This document shows, in pieces, positions 1 to 7,497 of a stretch of DNA of 35,203 nt. Origin of the DNA: Nocardioides jensenii JCM 1364 = NBRC 14755 (GTDB lineage Bacteria; Actinomycetota; Actinomycetes; Propionibacteriales; Nocardioidaceae); assembly GCF_001552535.1 (NCBI RefSeq), contig NZ_BCRJ01000092.1, positions 1 to 35,203 on the forward strand, given 5' to 3'. Within the stretch, counting starts at the first letter, position 1. Each line of letters opens with the position of its first letter. The notes under the pieces were generated by a model. The model saw only the letters and a program-made list of their open reading frames with translations. It was not told the DNA's origin and made no database searches. Both the position numbers and the translations under genes were made by a program.

Positions 1-2
1 CC

Positions 3-1172
3 GGCCCCCGTGCCGGACGAGAGGGCGGCCGGCCGGTGCACCTCAACGTGCAGTTCACCCCGCCGCTGGTCCCCGACGCACCGTGGCACCGCGTGGCCCC
101 CGCGCAGGCTCCTCCGTCGACCCGTCGCCGATCCTCGCGACCCGACCCCGAAGGACTGGCCCTGGGGCCGCGCACCGTCGTGGTCGCCGGGGACGACGCC
201 GGTCCGCCGGCCCGGGTGCTCGCGGAGAGCGCCGACTGGCCCCTGCTGGCCGAACCGAGCAGCGGATCCCGCAACGGCACCCATGCTCTGCGCTGCTACC
301 GGCTGCTTCTCGAAGGCGACCTCGGGCAGCGGATCCAGCGCGTCGTCGTCGCCGGGCACCCGACGCTCTCGCGTCCGGTCACCCGTCTCCTCGAACGCGA
401 GGACGTCGAGGTGGTCTCGATGGCCACGCGCGGGTGGTGGGCACAGCGCCCCTTCGCCGTCGACCGTGAGGCCGTCGCGCTGGCCGTGCCCGGCAAGGAC
501 GACGCGGGCTGGCTGGAGGAGTGGCGTGCCGCCGACACCCGGGTGTCCCGAGCACTCGACACACTGCTGGCCGAGGAGTCCGGCCCCACGCCGTACGACG
601 TGGCACGCGCGGTGAGCGCCGCCGTACCGGCCAGCGGGCTGTTGTTCGTGGGCGCCTCGAGCCCGATCCGCGACCTCGACCTGATGGCGCGGCCCTACAC
701 CGTGGGGGAGCGGCGCAGGATCATCGCCAACCGCGGCCTGGCCGGCATCGACGGCACGATCTCGAGCGCGATCGGTGCGGCGCTGGCGCGACCGCACGGC
801 GACCGGAACCTTGCCCTGATGGGCGATGTGACGTTCCTGCACGATGCGAACGCGTTGGTGATCGGCCCCGACGAGGCCCGGCCTGACCTCACCATCGTGG
901 TCGTCAACGACGACGGCGGATCGATCTTCACGATGCTGGAACAGGGCGACGAGAGGTTCACCGACCGGTACGACAAGCTGTTCGGCACGCCGCACGGAGT
1001 GGATGTGGGCAGCCTCTGCGCCGCCACCCGCACCCCGCACTGGAAGGTCGGGTCGCTACCCGAGCTGGAACAGGCGCTGGCCTCGCCGAACGGTGGTGTC
1101 GAGGTGGTGGAGGTCGTCGTACGACGTGACAACCGGCGTGCACTGGATGAACGGATCCGGATGCTGCGATGA
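3..1172 (+). CDS. menD: MenD, SEPHCHC synthase, 3' part (5' end outside window)
   Basis: MenD is the thiamine-diphosphate enzyme that joins isochorismate and 2-oxoglutarate to give SEPHCHC in menaquinone synthesis. The reading frame is open from the first bases, so the gene is cut by the window edge; about 390 residues remain of a family usually near 550, and most of the N-terminal pyrimidine-binding domain is missing. The visible start (VHLNVQF...PLVPD) matches the end of that domain. Near the C-terminus, GDVTFLHDANAL and VVNDDGGSIFTMLEQ form the expected diphosphate/Mg-binding region, followed by the typical tail with DRYDKLFGTPHGVD. menF, menG and menJ lie further along the window, consistent with a menaquinone user. 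Frame and stop are clear; the true start is not visible. Confidence 0.93.
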   Translation, partial: GPRAGREGGRPVHLNVQFTPPLVPDAPWHRVAPAQAPPSTRRRSSRPDPEGLALGPRTVVVAGDDAGPPARVLAESADWPLLAEPSSGSRNGTHALRCYRLLLEGDLGQRIQRVVVAGHPTLSRPVTRLLEREDVEVVSMATRGWWAQRPFAVDREAVALAVPGKDDAGWLEEWRAADTRVSRALDTLLAEESGPTPYDVARAVSAAVPASGLLFVGASSPIRDLDLMARPYTVGERRRIIANRGLAGIDGTISSAIGAALARPHGDRNLALMGDVTFLHDANALVIGPDEARPDLTIVVVNDDGGSIFTMLEQGDERFTDRYDKLFGTPHGVDVGSLCAATRTPHWKVGSLPELEQALASPNGGVEVVEVVVRRDNRRALDERIRMLR

Positions 1173-1179
1173 ACTTGGT

Positions 1180-1210
1180 CACTGACTGAGTCAGAATGTC
1201 TCAGTCAGTG
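1180..1210. promoter_or_regulatory. Inverted repeat after menD (operator or hairpin)
   Basis: An 11-bp perfect inverted repeat (CACTGACTGAG at 1180-1190, CTCAGTCAGTG at 1200-1210) has a 9-nt spacer. A second palindrome, CTGACT-G-AGTCAG, overlaps it at 1182-1194. It starts 8 nt after the menD stop and lies about 90 nt before the lipoprotein start. No T-run follows. It could be a factor-independent terminator of menD or an operator for a TetR-like dimer; the nested symmetry slightly favours protein binding. Confidence 0.5.
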
Positions 1211-1300
1211 GCATTCGCGCGTAACGCCGCTGTGCTGTTCCCGTTGCGCCCGGTGCACAGATGTCTCCTCTCGGGGACTCACCAAGTAGTTAGGACGCAA

Positions 1301-1945
1301 ATGCGCCACACACGAGTGATGTCAGCAATTGCCGCAACGGTCTTCGTCGCCGTCAGCCTCACCGGCTGCTCAGAGGCGGAGAAGGCTGGCAACGACGCGA
1401 AGGACAAGGCAGCCGAGGCTGCCGCGTCGGCCAAGGCAGAGGCGTCGGAGAAGGCTTCGGCGAAGGCCGAGGAAGCCAAGGGCAAGGCGAAGGAGAAGGC
1501 CGAGGAGGCCAAGGCCAAGGCCAAGGCGGGCGCGGGCGACGAGTCAGCGGACGACAAGGCGGCCGGGGATGAAGGCACCGGCACCGGGTCCGACGTCGGA
1601 AGCGGTGGTGCCGGCAACGTCACGGTCGACCTCGGTGACTTCTCCGACGACCCGAGCGCCAAGGCGGTGGCCGGCTTCTTCGAGGCCCGACAGGCCGCCA
1701 TGGCCGCGGGTGGCGAGGATCTCAGCGACCTCGAGGCAGCCACCACCCCGGCTCGCTTCAAGAGGGTCAGCGCCGTCGTGGAGCGCAACGCCGGAAAGAC
1801 GACGCCCTTCATGGTCACCGTCGTCGGTGTCGAGGCGGGCTCCGTGGACGTCTGCGTGGGCCCCGACGGCACCAGGGCTCGCACCCTGAGGCTTGAGGGT
1901 GACAAGGTCGCGGACAACACACAGGGCGACCACACCTGCGCCTGA
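1301..1945 (+). CDS. Lipoprotein with long K/A/E-rich helix
   Basis: A predicted lipoprotein of 214 residues with no named family that I recognise. The ATG at 1301 is chosen because AGGA lies at 1292-1295 and the protein then opens with a lipoprotein signal peptide: short basic start, hydrophobic core and lipobox LTGC with the lipidated cysteine at residue 23. The frame stays open upstream but that part has no signal character. Residues 27-75 are almost only Lys, Ala, Glu, Ser and Asp, as in a long single alpha-helix or coiled coil. A Gly/Asp/Ser-rich linker follows to about residue 105, then a compact domain with two cysteines (in DVCVGP and at the C-terminus, DHTCA) that may form a disulfide outside the membrane. 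A structural role at the envelope is a guess. It is probably a single transcription unit ending at the hairpin that follows. Confidence 0.8.
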   Translation: MRHTRVMSAIAATVFVAVSLTGCSEAEKAGNDAKDKAAEAAASAKAEASEKASAKAEEAKGKAKEKAEEAKAKAKAGAGDESADDKAAGDEGTGTGSDVGSGGAGNVTVDLGDFSDDPSAKAVAGFFEARQAAMAAGGEDLSDLEAATTPARFKRVSAVVERNAGKTTPFMVTVVGVEAGSVDVCVGPDGTRARTLRLEGDKVADNTQGDHTCA

Positions 1946-1957
1946 GTCACGGCACCA

Positions 1958-1987
1958 GACGGGCCCGGCCGGTTGGCCGGGCCCGTC
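1958..1987 (+). terminator. Hairpin terminator after lipoprotein gene
   Basis: A perfect 13-bp GC-rich stem (GACGGGCCCGGCC at 1958-1970, complement at 1975-1987) with a four-base loop GGTT lies 12 nt after the lipoprotein stop. There is no T-tract, as is common in high-GC actinobacteria. The next gene converges, so it probably stops transcription from both sides. Confidence 0.75.
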
Positions 1988-2024
1988 CTGCGTCTGGTCG
2001 TCCTGCGTCTGGTCGTCCTGCGTC
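1984..2024. repeat. 15-bp tandem repeat, 2.7 copies
   Basis: The unit CGTCCTGCGTCTGGT occurs at 1984-1998 and 1999-2013, with an 11-base partial copy at 2014-2024. It starts inside the terminator stem and ends 10 nt before the stop of the converging oxygenase gene. It looks like slippage-prone spacer DNA. Confidence 0.8.
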
Positions 2025-2034
2025 AGCCCGTCTG

Positions 2035-3102
2035 TCAGCCCAGCCTGCCGAGCACGTCCTGGGACTCGACCAGCCCGGCGTCCGACGGCGCCGCGCCCTC
2101 ACCGAAGACGCGCGCGTGCTGCTTGGCCCGCCACTCCCGGTGCGCCTCGCGCGGTCGGTCGTAGCCGTAGCGTTCCCGCGCCTGCGTCGGGGTGACCACC
2201 TCCGGGTTCGTCGGGGGCACGCCCAGCAGGACGGGTGTCACCACCGGAACCGTCGCGGGTGAGAGCAGCCCGAGCACCGCGAGCTCGACCTTGGGATGCA
2301 CCTGCACCAGCCACAGGGACGCCTTCATGATCGGCTGCACGGCCACGTCGATCGCCCGTGACTGGCGCAGGTCGCCCATCTCGCGCATCCAGCGCGGCAT
2401 GGTGGCGATCGTCGCGGCGCGGAGCACCGAGTTGACCGCCAGCATCCCGGGGCGAAGCAGCAGCGGCACCTGCGGCAGCATCACCTTCGCGTTCAGCAGG
2501 TGGTGCATCGCCCGCTTGGCGATGTCGGAGCCGAGCAGCTGTGGCCGCATGCGCTCGTAGTAGGCGTGCAGCTCCTCGCGGTTGCGGGGGATGTCTGACT
2601 GGTCGCAGGTCTGCAGCTCGGCGGCGACCTTGCACTCCGCCCAGTACTGCTCCTCCTCGGCGGCGGTGAGCTTGCCGGGGCCGTACATCTCATAGGCCTT
2701 GAGGATCGAGTGCCACGCGGTCAGGTGGATCCACAGTTGCGACTCGGGGTCGTTCGCGTCGTACCTCTCGCCGGTGATCTCGTCGGTGCCGATCGCCTTG
2801 GAGTGGATCCTGACCAGGACGTCGGCCACCTGCGAGGTCGAGCGGGAGTCACCGAAGGCGACCATGGAGAAGTAGCGCAGTGTCCGGTCGTAGCGGGTGC
2901 GCGGGCGCTTGTAGATGTCGTGGGTCTTGTCGACCGCCGCGATCAGGGCGGGGTCGAGCTCCTCGACGACGACGGCCCGCTGGAAGCCCACGGTGAGGGA
3001 GGAGGGGTAGCTCCACACCTTCCAGGTCATCGAGTCGGGCCCGAAGAACCCGTAGTCCTCGTGGGGTTCGACGGTCGTGGTCCTGCGCATTGCGATGGCC
3101 AT
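2035..3102 (-). CDS. mpaB/DUF2236-family oxygenase
   Basis: A 355-residue protein of the oxygenase MpaB / rubber-oxygenase catalytic family (formerly DUF2236), a mostly helical heme-type oxygenase fold. Family-typical features are the N-terminal FGPDSMTWKVWSYPSS segment, a histidine-bearing VRIHSKAIG motif near residue 100, and the LWIHLTAWHSILKAYEMYG block shortly after. No signal peptide is seen. The ATG at 3102 is preceded by a strong AAGGAGG (complement of 3108-3114) five bases upstream; an in-frame ATG four codons later is worse placed. The gene is divergent from a TetR regulator with a 24-bp palindrome between them, so the TetR protein probably controls it. The natural substrate cannot be read from sequence; actinobacterial members are usually annotated only to family. 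Confidence 0.85.
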   Translation of the reverse strand: MAIAMRRTTTVEPHEDYGFFGPDSMTWKVWSYPSSLTVGFQRAVVVEELDPALIAAVDKTHDIYKRPRTRYDRTLRYFSMVAFGDSRSTSQVADVLVRIHSKAIGTDEITGERYDANDPESQLWIHLTAWHSILKAYEMYGPGKLTAAEEEQYWAECKVAAELQTCDQSDIPRNREELHAYYERMRPQLLGSDIAKRAMHHLLNAKVMLPQVPLLLRPGMLAVNSVLRAATIATMPRWMREMGDLRQSRAIDVAVQPIMKASLWLVQVHPKVELAVLGLLSPATVPVVTPVLLGVPPTNPEVVTPTQARERYGYDRPREAHREWRAKQHARVFGEGAAPSDAGLVESQDVLGRLG

Positions 3103-3153
3103 CCGGCCCTCCTTCTGACTGCGCGTCGGGATCGGTGCCGACGCTCACCATCC

Positions 3154-3177
3154 AATTACTACACATGTGTAGTAATT
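3154..3177. promoter_or_regulatory. 24-bp perfect palindrome, probable TetR operator
   Basis: Two 12-base half sites, AATTACTACACA (3154-3165) and TGTGTAGTAATT (3166-3177), form a perfect palindrome between the divergent oxygenase and TetR genes. It is strikingly AT-rich for this genome. TGTGTAGTAAT could serve as an extended -10 element for tetR. Position and symmetry are classic for an autoregulated TetR operator that also controls the neighbouring gene. Confidence 0.8.
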
Positions 3178-3209
3178 TGGGAAGTCCTTCGGCGAACTAA
3201 GGTGCCCCC

Positions 3210-3824
3210 ATGACCCAGACCGCTCCGAGGCGCCGGCCGTACGCCGCCCGTGTGCCGATCGAGCAGCGCCGCGAGCAGATCCTCGACGCGGCGATCGCGA
3301 TCATCGACCGCGACGGCTACGACCGGGTCTCGATCGACGCGATCGCGAAGGAGGCCGGCGTCACCCGGCCCGTGGTCTACGGGGCGTACGACGGCCTCGG
3401 TCCGCTCCTGATCGCGCTGCTCGACCGGCAGCAGGTGCGGGCGATGGCCCAGCTGCTCAACGCTCTTCCCGAGCATGCCGACCCCGGCGACCTCGACCAG
3501 CTGATCGACGGCACGGTCGCCACCATGGTGCAGCAGCTGCGTGACGACCCGGTCACCTGGCGGCCCATCCTGCTCACCGCGCACGGCGCCCCGGACGCCG
3601 TACGCACCCGCATCGACGCCGACCGCGAGCTGGTCCGTGGGCAGGTCGCCCGGCTCATCGACGAGGTGCTGCCCGACGCCGACAGCGAGGTGCTGGCCCA
3701 CGCGGTCCTGGCCGTTCTCGAGCACTTCGGTCGCCTCGTGCTCGAGGACCCGGAGAGGTTCGAGGTCGACCGACTGGTCCGGGCCGTGCACGTGGTGCTC
3801 GACCCACTGATCCGGCAAGGGTGA
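3210..3824 (+). CDS. TetR-family transcriptional regulator
   Basis: A 204-residue TetR-type repressor. Residues about 17-65 hold the helix-turn-helix domain (REQILDAAIAIIDRDGY, then VSIDAIAKEAGVTRPVVYGAYDG), with the usual Tyr in the recognition-helix region. The C-terminal two thirds is helical and would bind an unknown ligand and dimerise. The ATG at 3210 follows AAGGTG at 3199-3204. The gene is divergent from the mpaB-like oxygenase across a 24-bp palindrome, so repression of both is likely. Downstream, an AraC-DinB gene starts 38 nt after the stop and may be co-transcribed. The ligand cannot be inferred. Confidence 0.9.
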   Translation: MTQTAPRRRPYAARVPIEQRREQILDAAIAIIDRDGYDRVSIDAIAKEAGVTRPVVYGAYDGLGPLLIALLDRQQVRAMAQLLNALPEHADPGDLDQLIDGTVATMVQQLRDDPVTWRPILLTAHGAPDAVRTRIDADRELVRGQVARLIDEVLPDADSEVLAHAVLAVLEHFGRLVLEDPERFEVDRLVRAVHVVLDPLIRQG

Positions 3825-3862
3825 TCAAGCGGCCGGCACGGGGACCGCGGAGGATGGCTGGC

Positions 3863-4774
3863 ATGACCGCAACCGACACGTTCGTGGAGTTCGTCGACCA
3901 CCTCACCGAGGCGCTCGACGACCACGAGGCGACGGGCGAGGAGCTGGCCACGAGGCTGCACTTCTCGCGCTACCACTTCGACCGGATGATCCGGTCCGTG
4001 GCGGGCGAACCACCCTCGACCCTGCGTCGACGGGTGCTGCTCGAGCGAGCGGCGTACCGGATGATCTCGACGAAGGTGCCGCTGATCGACATCGCGGTCG
4101 AGGCTGGCTACGGCTCGCACGAGGCGTTCACCCGGGCCTTCGCCAAGGCCTACGGCAGGCCCCCGTCCGGCTGGCGTCGGAGCCCCGGTCACATCCAGAT
4201 CGCCGCACCGAGCGGCGTTCACTTCCACCCGCCGGGGAGCCTGCGGCTGCCGGCGAGAGACAAGGTGAGTTCGATGGACCTGTTGACCAAGATGGTGGAG
4301 CACCACGTCTGGCTGACCGGCGAGATGGTGCGGCTGGCCGAGCGGCTCGCCGACGAAAAGCTCGACCAGCGGATCGGGTTGGCCGTCGACGAGGACGAGC
4401 AGACCATCAGGTCGCTGCTCTCCCGGCTGATCGGCCAGATGGGCATGTGGAACGCCGCCATGGCCAGTCGCGACTACGACTGGTCGCTGGAGGAGCACGA
4501 GTCGCTGACCTCGATGCGCACCCGGCTGGCGGAGGAGGGTCCGACCTACCTCGGGCACGTGCGCGACGTGGTGGCCGACGGCCGTCTCGACGACACGTTC
4601 GTCGACGCGACCTGCGAGCAACCGGAGGTCTACACGTACGGCGGGATGATCGCCCACGTGCTGACCTTCGCCGCCCACCGCCGCACCCTGGTTGCCCTGG
4701 CCCTCGACAGTCACGGGGTCACCGAGCTGGGGTGGGGCGACCCGATGAAGTGGGTGGCCCAGCCCACGGGCTGA
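3863..4774 (+). CDS. AraC-type regulator with C-terminal DinB-like domain
   Basis: A 303-residue two-domain protein. Residues about 5-105 carry two AraC-type helix-turn-helix units (GEELATRLHFSRYHFDRMIRS; then IDIAVEAGYGSHEAFTRAFAKAYGRPPS). Residues about 135-300 resemble the DinB/YfiT four-helix bundle, with candidate metal-binding histidines in MVEHHVW and IAHVLTFAAHRR. This arrangement is known in actinobacteria, where the DinB part may sense a small molecule or act as a thiol-dependent enzyme; which applies here is unknown. The ATG at 3863 is preferred because GGAGG at 3849-3853 is nine bases upstream. Earlier candidates (GTG 3821 overlapping the tetR stop, ATG 3854) are too far from or too close to that site. 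It lies between tetR and the antiporter on the same strand, 23 nt before the latter. Confidence 0.85.
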   Translation: MTATDTFVEFVDHLTEALDDHEATGEELATRLHFSRYHFDRMIRSVAGEPPSTLRRRVLLERAAYRMISTKVPLIDIAVEAGYGSHEAFTRAFAKAYGRPPSGWRRSPGHIQIAAPSGVHFHPPGSLRLPARDKVSSMDLLTKMVEHHVWLTGEMVRLAERLADEKLDQRIGLAVDEDEQTIRSLLSRLIGQMGMWNAAMASRDYDWSLEEHESLTSMRTRLAEEGPTYLGHVRDVVADGRLDDTFVDATCEQPEVYTYGGMIAHVLTFAAHRRTLVALALDSHGVTELGWGDPMKWVAQPTG

Positions 4775-4797
4775 CCCAGTCAACCGTCCGCGGGTGG

Positions 4798-6669
4798 ATG
4801 ATGGCGCTCGTGGAGATCGCCTTTCAGCTCATCGTCCTGGCCGTGGCCGTCCTGGGCATCACCGGGCTCGCGCAGCGCCTGGACTTCCCGGCGCCGATGC
4901 TGCTGATCGCGACGGGCATCGCGGCCAGCTTCATCCCCCACGTGCCCGAGGTGCACCTCCACCACGACGTGGTCCTGCTCGGCCTGTTACCGCCGTTGCT
5001 CTACAGTGCGGCGCTCACCACGTCGCTGGTCGACTTCAACGCCAACCGCCGCTCGATCCTGCTGCTCTCGGTCGGCCTGGTCATCTTCACCACGGCCGGC
5101 GTCGCGGTCGTCGTACACCTGTTGCTGCCCGGAGTCTCATGGGCGATCGCGATCGCCATCGGTGCCGTCGTGGCGCCGCCGGACGCGGTGGCGGCAAGCG
5201 CGGTGGCCCGACGCATCGGCCTGCCACGCCGCGTCGTGACCATCCTCGAAGGGGAGTCGCTGCTCAATGACGCGACGGCACTGGTCTCCCTGCGGATGGC
5301 GATCGCGGCGATGTCGGGGACCGTCGCGATCTCCGACGTGGGCCTCGACTTCGTGCGGGCCGCCGGTGGGGGAGTCGTGGTGGGTCTGGTCGCCTTCTTC
5401 GTGGTGGCCAAGGTGCGTAGGCAGGTGAACGACTCCCTGCTCGACACCGGCATCTCACTGGTCACCCCCTTCGCGGCCTACCTTGCCGCCGAGGAGATCG
5501 GGGCCAGCGGGGTGATCGCCGTGGTGGTGGCCGGTCTGCTGCTCGGCCACAAGGCGCCGGTGCTGCAGAACGCGCAGTCACGCATCGCCGAGCGGATGAA
5601 CTGGCGCACGATCGCCTTCGTCCTGGAGAACACGGTCTTCCTGCTGATCGGGCTGCAGGGTCGCTGGATCATCGAGGACGTCGCGGCCAGCCACCTCTCC
5701 GCCGGTCGGATCGCGGCGATCTGCGGCTGCTCGCTCCTCGCGGTGATGGTGCTGCGGATGATCTGGGTCTTCCCGGTGCGCTCGCTGCTCGACATCCGCG
5801 GCCGGGGGCGCCGCTCGACGCAGTGGCCCAGCACCTTCGTGCTCGGCTGGGCCGGCATGCGCGGCGTGGTCACCCTGGCCGCGGCCTTCCTGATCCCCGA
5901 GGGCACCGAGAACCGCGAGATCCTGTTCCTGATCGCCTTCACGGTGGTGGCCGGCACCTTGTTCCTCCAGGGCCTCTCACTGCCCTGGGTGGCCCGGCGG
6001 CTCGGCGTACCCTCGCCCGACCCTGCCGAGGACGCGTTGGCCAGGGCGACCCTGCTGCATCAGGCCACGGAGGCCGGTTTCGCGGTGATCGACCCCGACG
6101 AGAAGGATCCGCACGACGCGATCGGGCTGATCAAGGCACGCCTGGACCAGCGCAACTTCGCGGTCTGGGAGCAGCTCGGCAACCCCGACGGCGACCACGA
6201 GACGCCCAGTCAGACCTATGCTCGGGTGAGACGGCAGATGATCGGGGCCGAGCGCGCCAAGGTGCTCGAGGTCCGCAGCGGCGGGCAGGTGCCCCACAAC
6301 GTGGTCCAGGAGGTGTTGTCGATGCTCGACATCGAGGAGTCCATGATCGATGCGGCCACCGCCGACGGCAACCGGGTGCGTGCCACCCGGTCCGAGGCGC
6401 GGGCCGTGGGCGACCGCTGCGAGGACCTGACCCGGGAGTTCGGACCGGTCGAGCCGCAGACGCCCGACGCGTGCACCGGCTGTCTCGAGGAGGGCACGTC
6501 GTGGGTGCACCTGCGGATGTGCCTCGACTGCGGGTACGTCGGCTGCTGTGACTCCTCGCCGCGCCGGCACGCGTCGGCGCACTTCCAGGAGAGCAGCCAC
6601 CGGGTGATGCGCTCGATCGAGCCGGGGGAGTCCTGGCGGTGGTGCTTCGTGCACCACGTCACAGGCTGA
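4798..6669 (+). CDS. CPA1-type Na+/H+ antiporter with C-terminal UBP zinc finger
   Basis: A 623-residue membrane protein. Residues about 5-410 form a multi-helix CPA1 (NhaP-like) cation/proton antiporter core, with VVAPPDAVAAS (about 125-134) and ESLLNDATALV (153-163), whose Asn-Asp pair matches the ion-binding site of the family. Residues about 410-555 are a soluble helical linker. Residues about 557-620 form a UBP-type zinc finger: Cys559, Cys562, Cys575, Cys578, Cys583/584, His591, His595, His601 and Cys616, with the typical CGYVGCCDSS core. The likely role is sodium and pH homeostasis at the plasma membrane; the job of the zinc finger in a bacterium is unknown. The start at 4798 or the adjacent ATG at 4801 is supported by membrane topology, since the ribosome site is weak. 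The long upstream open frame reads through the AraC gene in another frame and is not coding. Confidence 0.9.
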   Translation: MMALVEIAFQLIVLAVAVLGITGLAQRLDFPAPMLLIATGIAASFIPHVPEVHLHHDVVLLGLLPPLLYSAALTTSLVDFNANRRSILLLSVGLVIFTTAGVAVVVHLLLPGVSWAIAIAIGAVVAPPDAVAASAVARRIGLPRRVVTILEGESLLNDATALVSLRMAIAAMSGTVAISDVGLDFVRAAGGGVVVGLVAFFVVAKVRRQVNDSLLDTGISLVTPFAAYLAAEEIGASGVIAVVVAGLLLGHKAPVLQNAQSRIAERMNWRTIAFVLENTVFLLIGLQGRWIIEDVAASHLSAGRIAAICGCSLLAVMVLRMIWVFPVRSLLDIRGRGRRSTQWPSTFVLGWAGMRGVVTLAAAFLIPEGTENREILFLIAFTVVAGTLFLQGLSLPWVARRLGVPSPDPAEDALARATLLHQATEAGFAVIDPDEKDPHDAIGLIKARLDQRNFAVWEQLGNPDGDHETPSQTYARVRRQMIGAERAKVLEVRSGGQVPHNVVQEVLSMLDIEESMIDAATADGNRVRATRSEARAVGDRCEDLTREFGPVEPQTPDACTGCLEEGTSWVHLRMCLDCGYVGCCDSSPRRHASAHFQESSHRVMRSIEPGESWRWCFVHHVTG

Positions 6670-6711
6670 GCCGCCCCGGCAGAAACTCTGGCACCAATTT
6701 TTCGATTCCGC

Positions 6712-6739
6712 TTGTGTGCTGTGGCGGGGGCGCTATAGT
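6712..6739 (+). promoter_or_regulatory. Sigma-70-type promoter
   Basis: TTGTGT at 6712-6717, a 16-base spacer and TATAGT at 6734-6739 resemble a housekeeping promoter, with an AT-rich patch just upstream (6698-6706). Transcription would begin near 6746, the first base pair of the strong hairpin that follows. Confidence 0.6.
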
Positions 6740-6744
6740 TTTCA

Positions 6745-6786
6745 ACGACGCACCAACCGGGACCCGAGACCCGGTTGGTGCGTCGT
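6745..6786 (+). ncRNA. 17-bp hairpin: candidate small RNA or leader (or terminator)
   Basis: A perfect 17-bp stem (6745-6761 with 6770-6786; arms begin ACGACGCACC and end GGTGCGTCGT) closes an eight-base loop ACCCGAGA. It lies directly at the predicted start of the TATAGT promoter, so a transcript would begin with this hairpin. The metallo-hydrolase start is 60 nt further on and has its own possible -10 element. It might be a small RNA, a structured 5' leader, or a late terminator for the antiporter gene 75 nt upstream; no clear T-tract follows. Confidence 0.4.
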
Positions 6787-6845
6787 GCATTTCCCGGAAG
6801 TCTCCCCCGTCCGGTCCTCCCTGGCACGGCGCTACGGTTGACCAC

Positions 6846-7478
6846 ATGCGCCTCACGAAATTCGGCCATGCCTGCGTTCGCGTCGAGGAGGCCGGCCAGG
6901 CCCTGGTCCTCGACCCGGGAATGTTCACCGACCTGTCGGCGGTCGACGGTGCCACCGCCGTCCTGATCACGCACGAGCACGCCGACCACTACGACCTCAC
7001 CCGACTGCGCGCGACCGATGCGCCGATCTTCACCATCGAGGCGGTGGCGGCGACGATTCGCGAGGAGGCGCCCGACGTCTTCGAGCGGGTCACCGTGGTC
7101 GCTCCCGGCCAATCGTTCGACGCCGGGCTGCCGGTGCAGGCGGTCGGCGAGCTGCACGCCGTGATCCACCCGGAGTATCCCCGGTTCTTCAACAGCGGCT
7201 ACCTGCTGACCGCGGGCGGCACGCGCATCTTCCACCCCGGCGACGCGCTGACCGGGCCCGATCAGCCGGTCGACGTCCTGCTCGTGCCCTCGAGTGCTCC
7301 CTGGCTCAAGGTCTCCGAGGCGATCGACTTCACCCGCGAGGTGGGTGCGCCGGTGAACCTGGCCATCCACGACCGCATCTACAGCGACGTGGCGCACGGG
7401 ATGCTCGAGGGTCACATGGCCCGACTGCTGCCCGAGGAGCAGTCCTACGTGCGTCGCGCCGACGGTGAGGACCTCTAG
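6846..7478 (+). CDS. Metallo-beta-lactamase-fold hydrolase (UlaG-like)
   Basis: A 210-residue metallo-hydrolase of the metallo-beta-lactamase superfamily, close in style to UlaG/L-ascorbate-6-phosphate lactonase-like proteins. The metal signature THEHADHYD is at residues 42-50 (His43, His45, Asp47, His48). IFHPGDAL gives the bridging Asp and NLAIHDRIYSD the late histidine. It starts with MRLTKFGHACV, the compact N-terminal strand usual for the family. No signal peptide is seen. The ATG at 6846 lacks a ribosome site but lies eight bases after TACGGT (6833-6838), so a leaderless transcript is possible. In-frame open sequence upstream reads through the hairpin and antiporter end and is unlikely to be coding. 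The substrate is unknown. It converges on the NmrA-like gene with 19 bases between stops and no obvious terminator. Confidence 0.87.
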   Translation: MRLTKFGHACVRVEEAGQALVLDPGMFTDLSAVDGATAVLITHEHADHYDLTRLRATDAPIFTIEAVAATIREEAPDVFERVTVVAPGQSFDAGLPVQAVGELHAVIHPEYPRFFNSGYLLTAGGTRIFHPGDALTGPDQPVDVLLVPSSAPWLKVSEAIDFTREVGAPVNLAIHDRIYSDVAHGMLEGHMARLLPEEQSYVRRADGEDL

Positions 7479-7497
7479 TCACCGGGATGACCACGCG

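Noticed and set aside
1390..1530. Internal repeats in the lipoprotein gene as a nucleotide repeat element
   Set aside because: The repetition follows from Lys/Ala/Glu codon choice (AAG, GCC, GAG) and is not an exact DNA repeat.
4447..4797. N-terminal extension of the antiporter into the AraC-DinB gene
   Set aside because: The extra residues are Arg/Gly/Pro-rich with no transmembrane character and overlap a well-supported gene in a different frame.
6639..6845. N-terminal extension of the metallo-hydrolase through the 6745-6786 hairpin
   Set aside because: The extension has no family similarity, and the compact MRLTKFGHACV start is typical for the fold.
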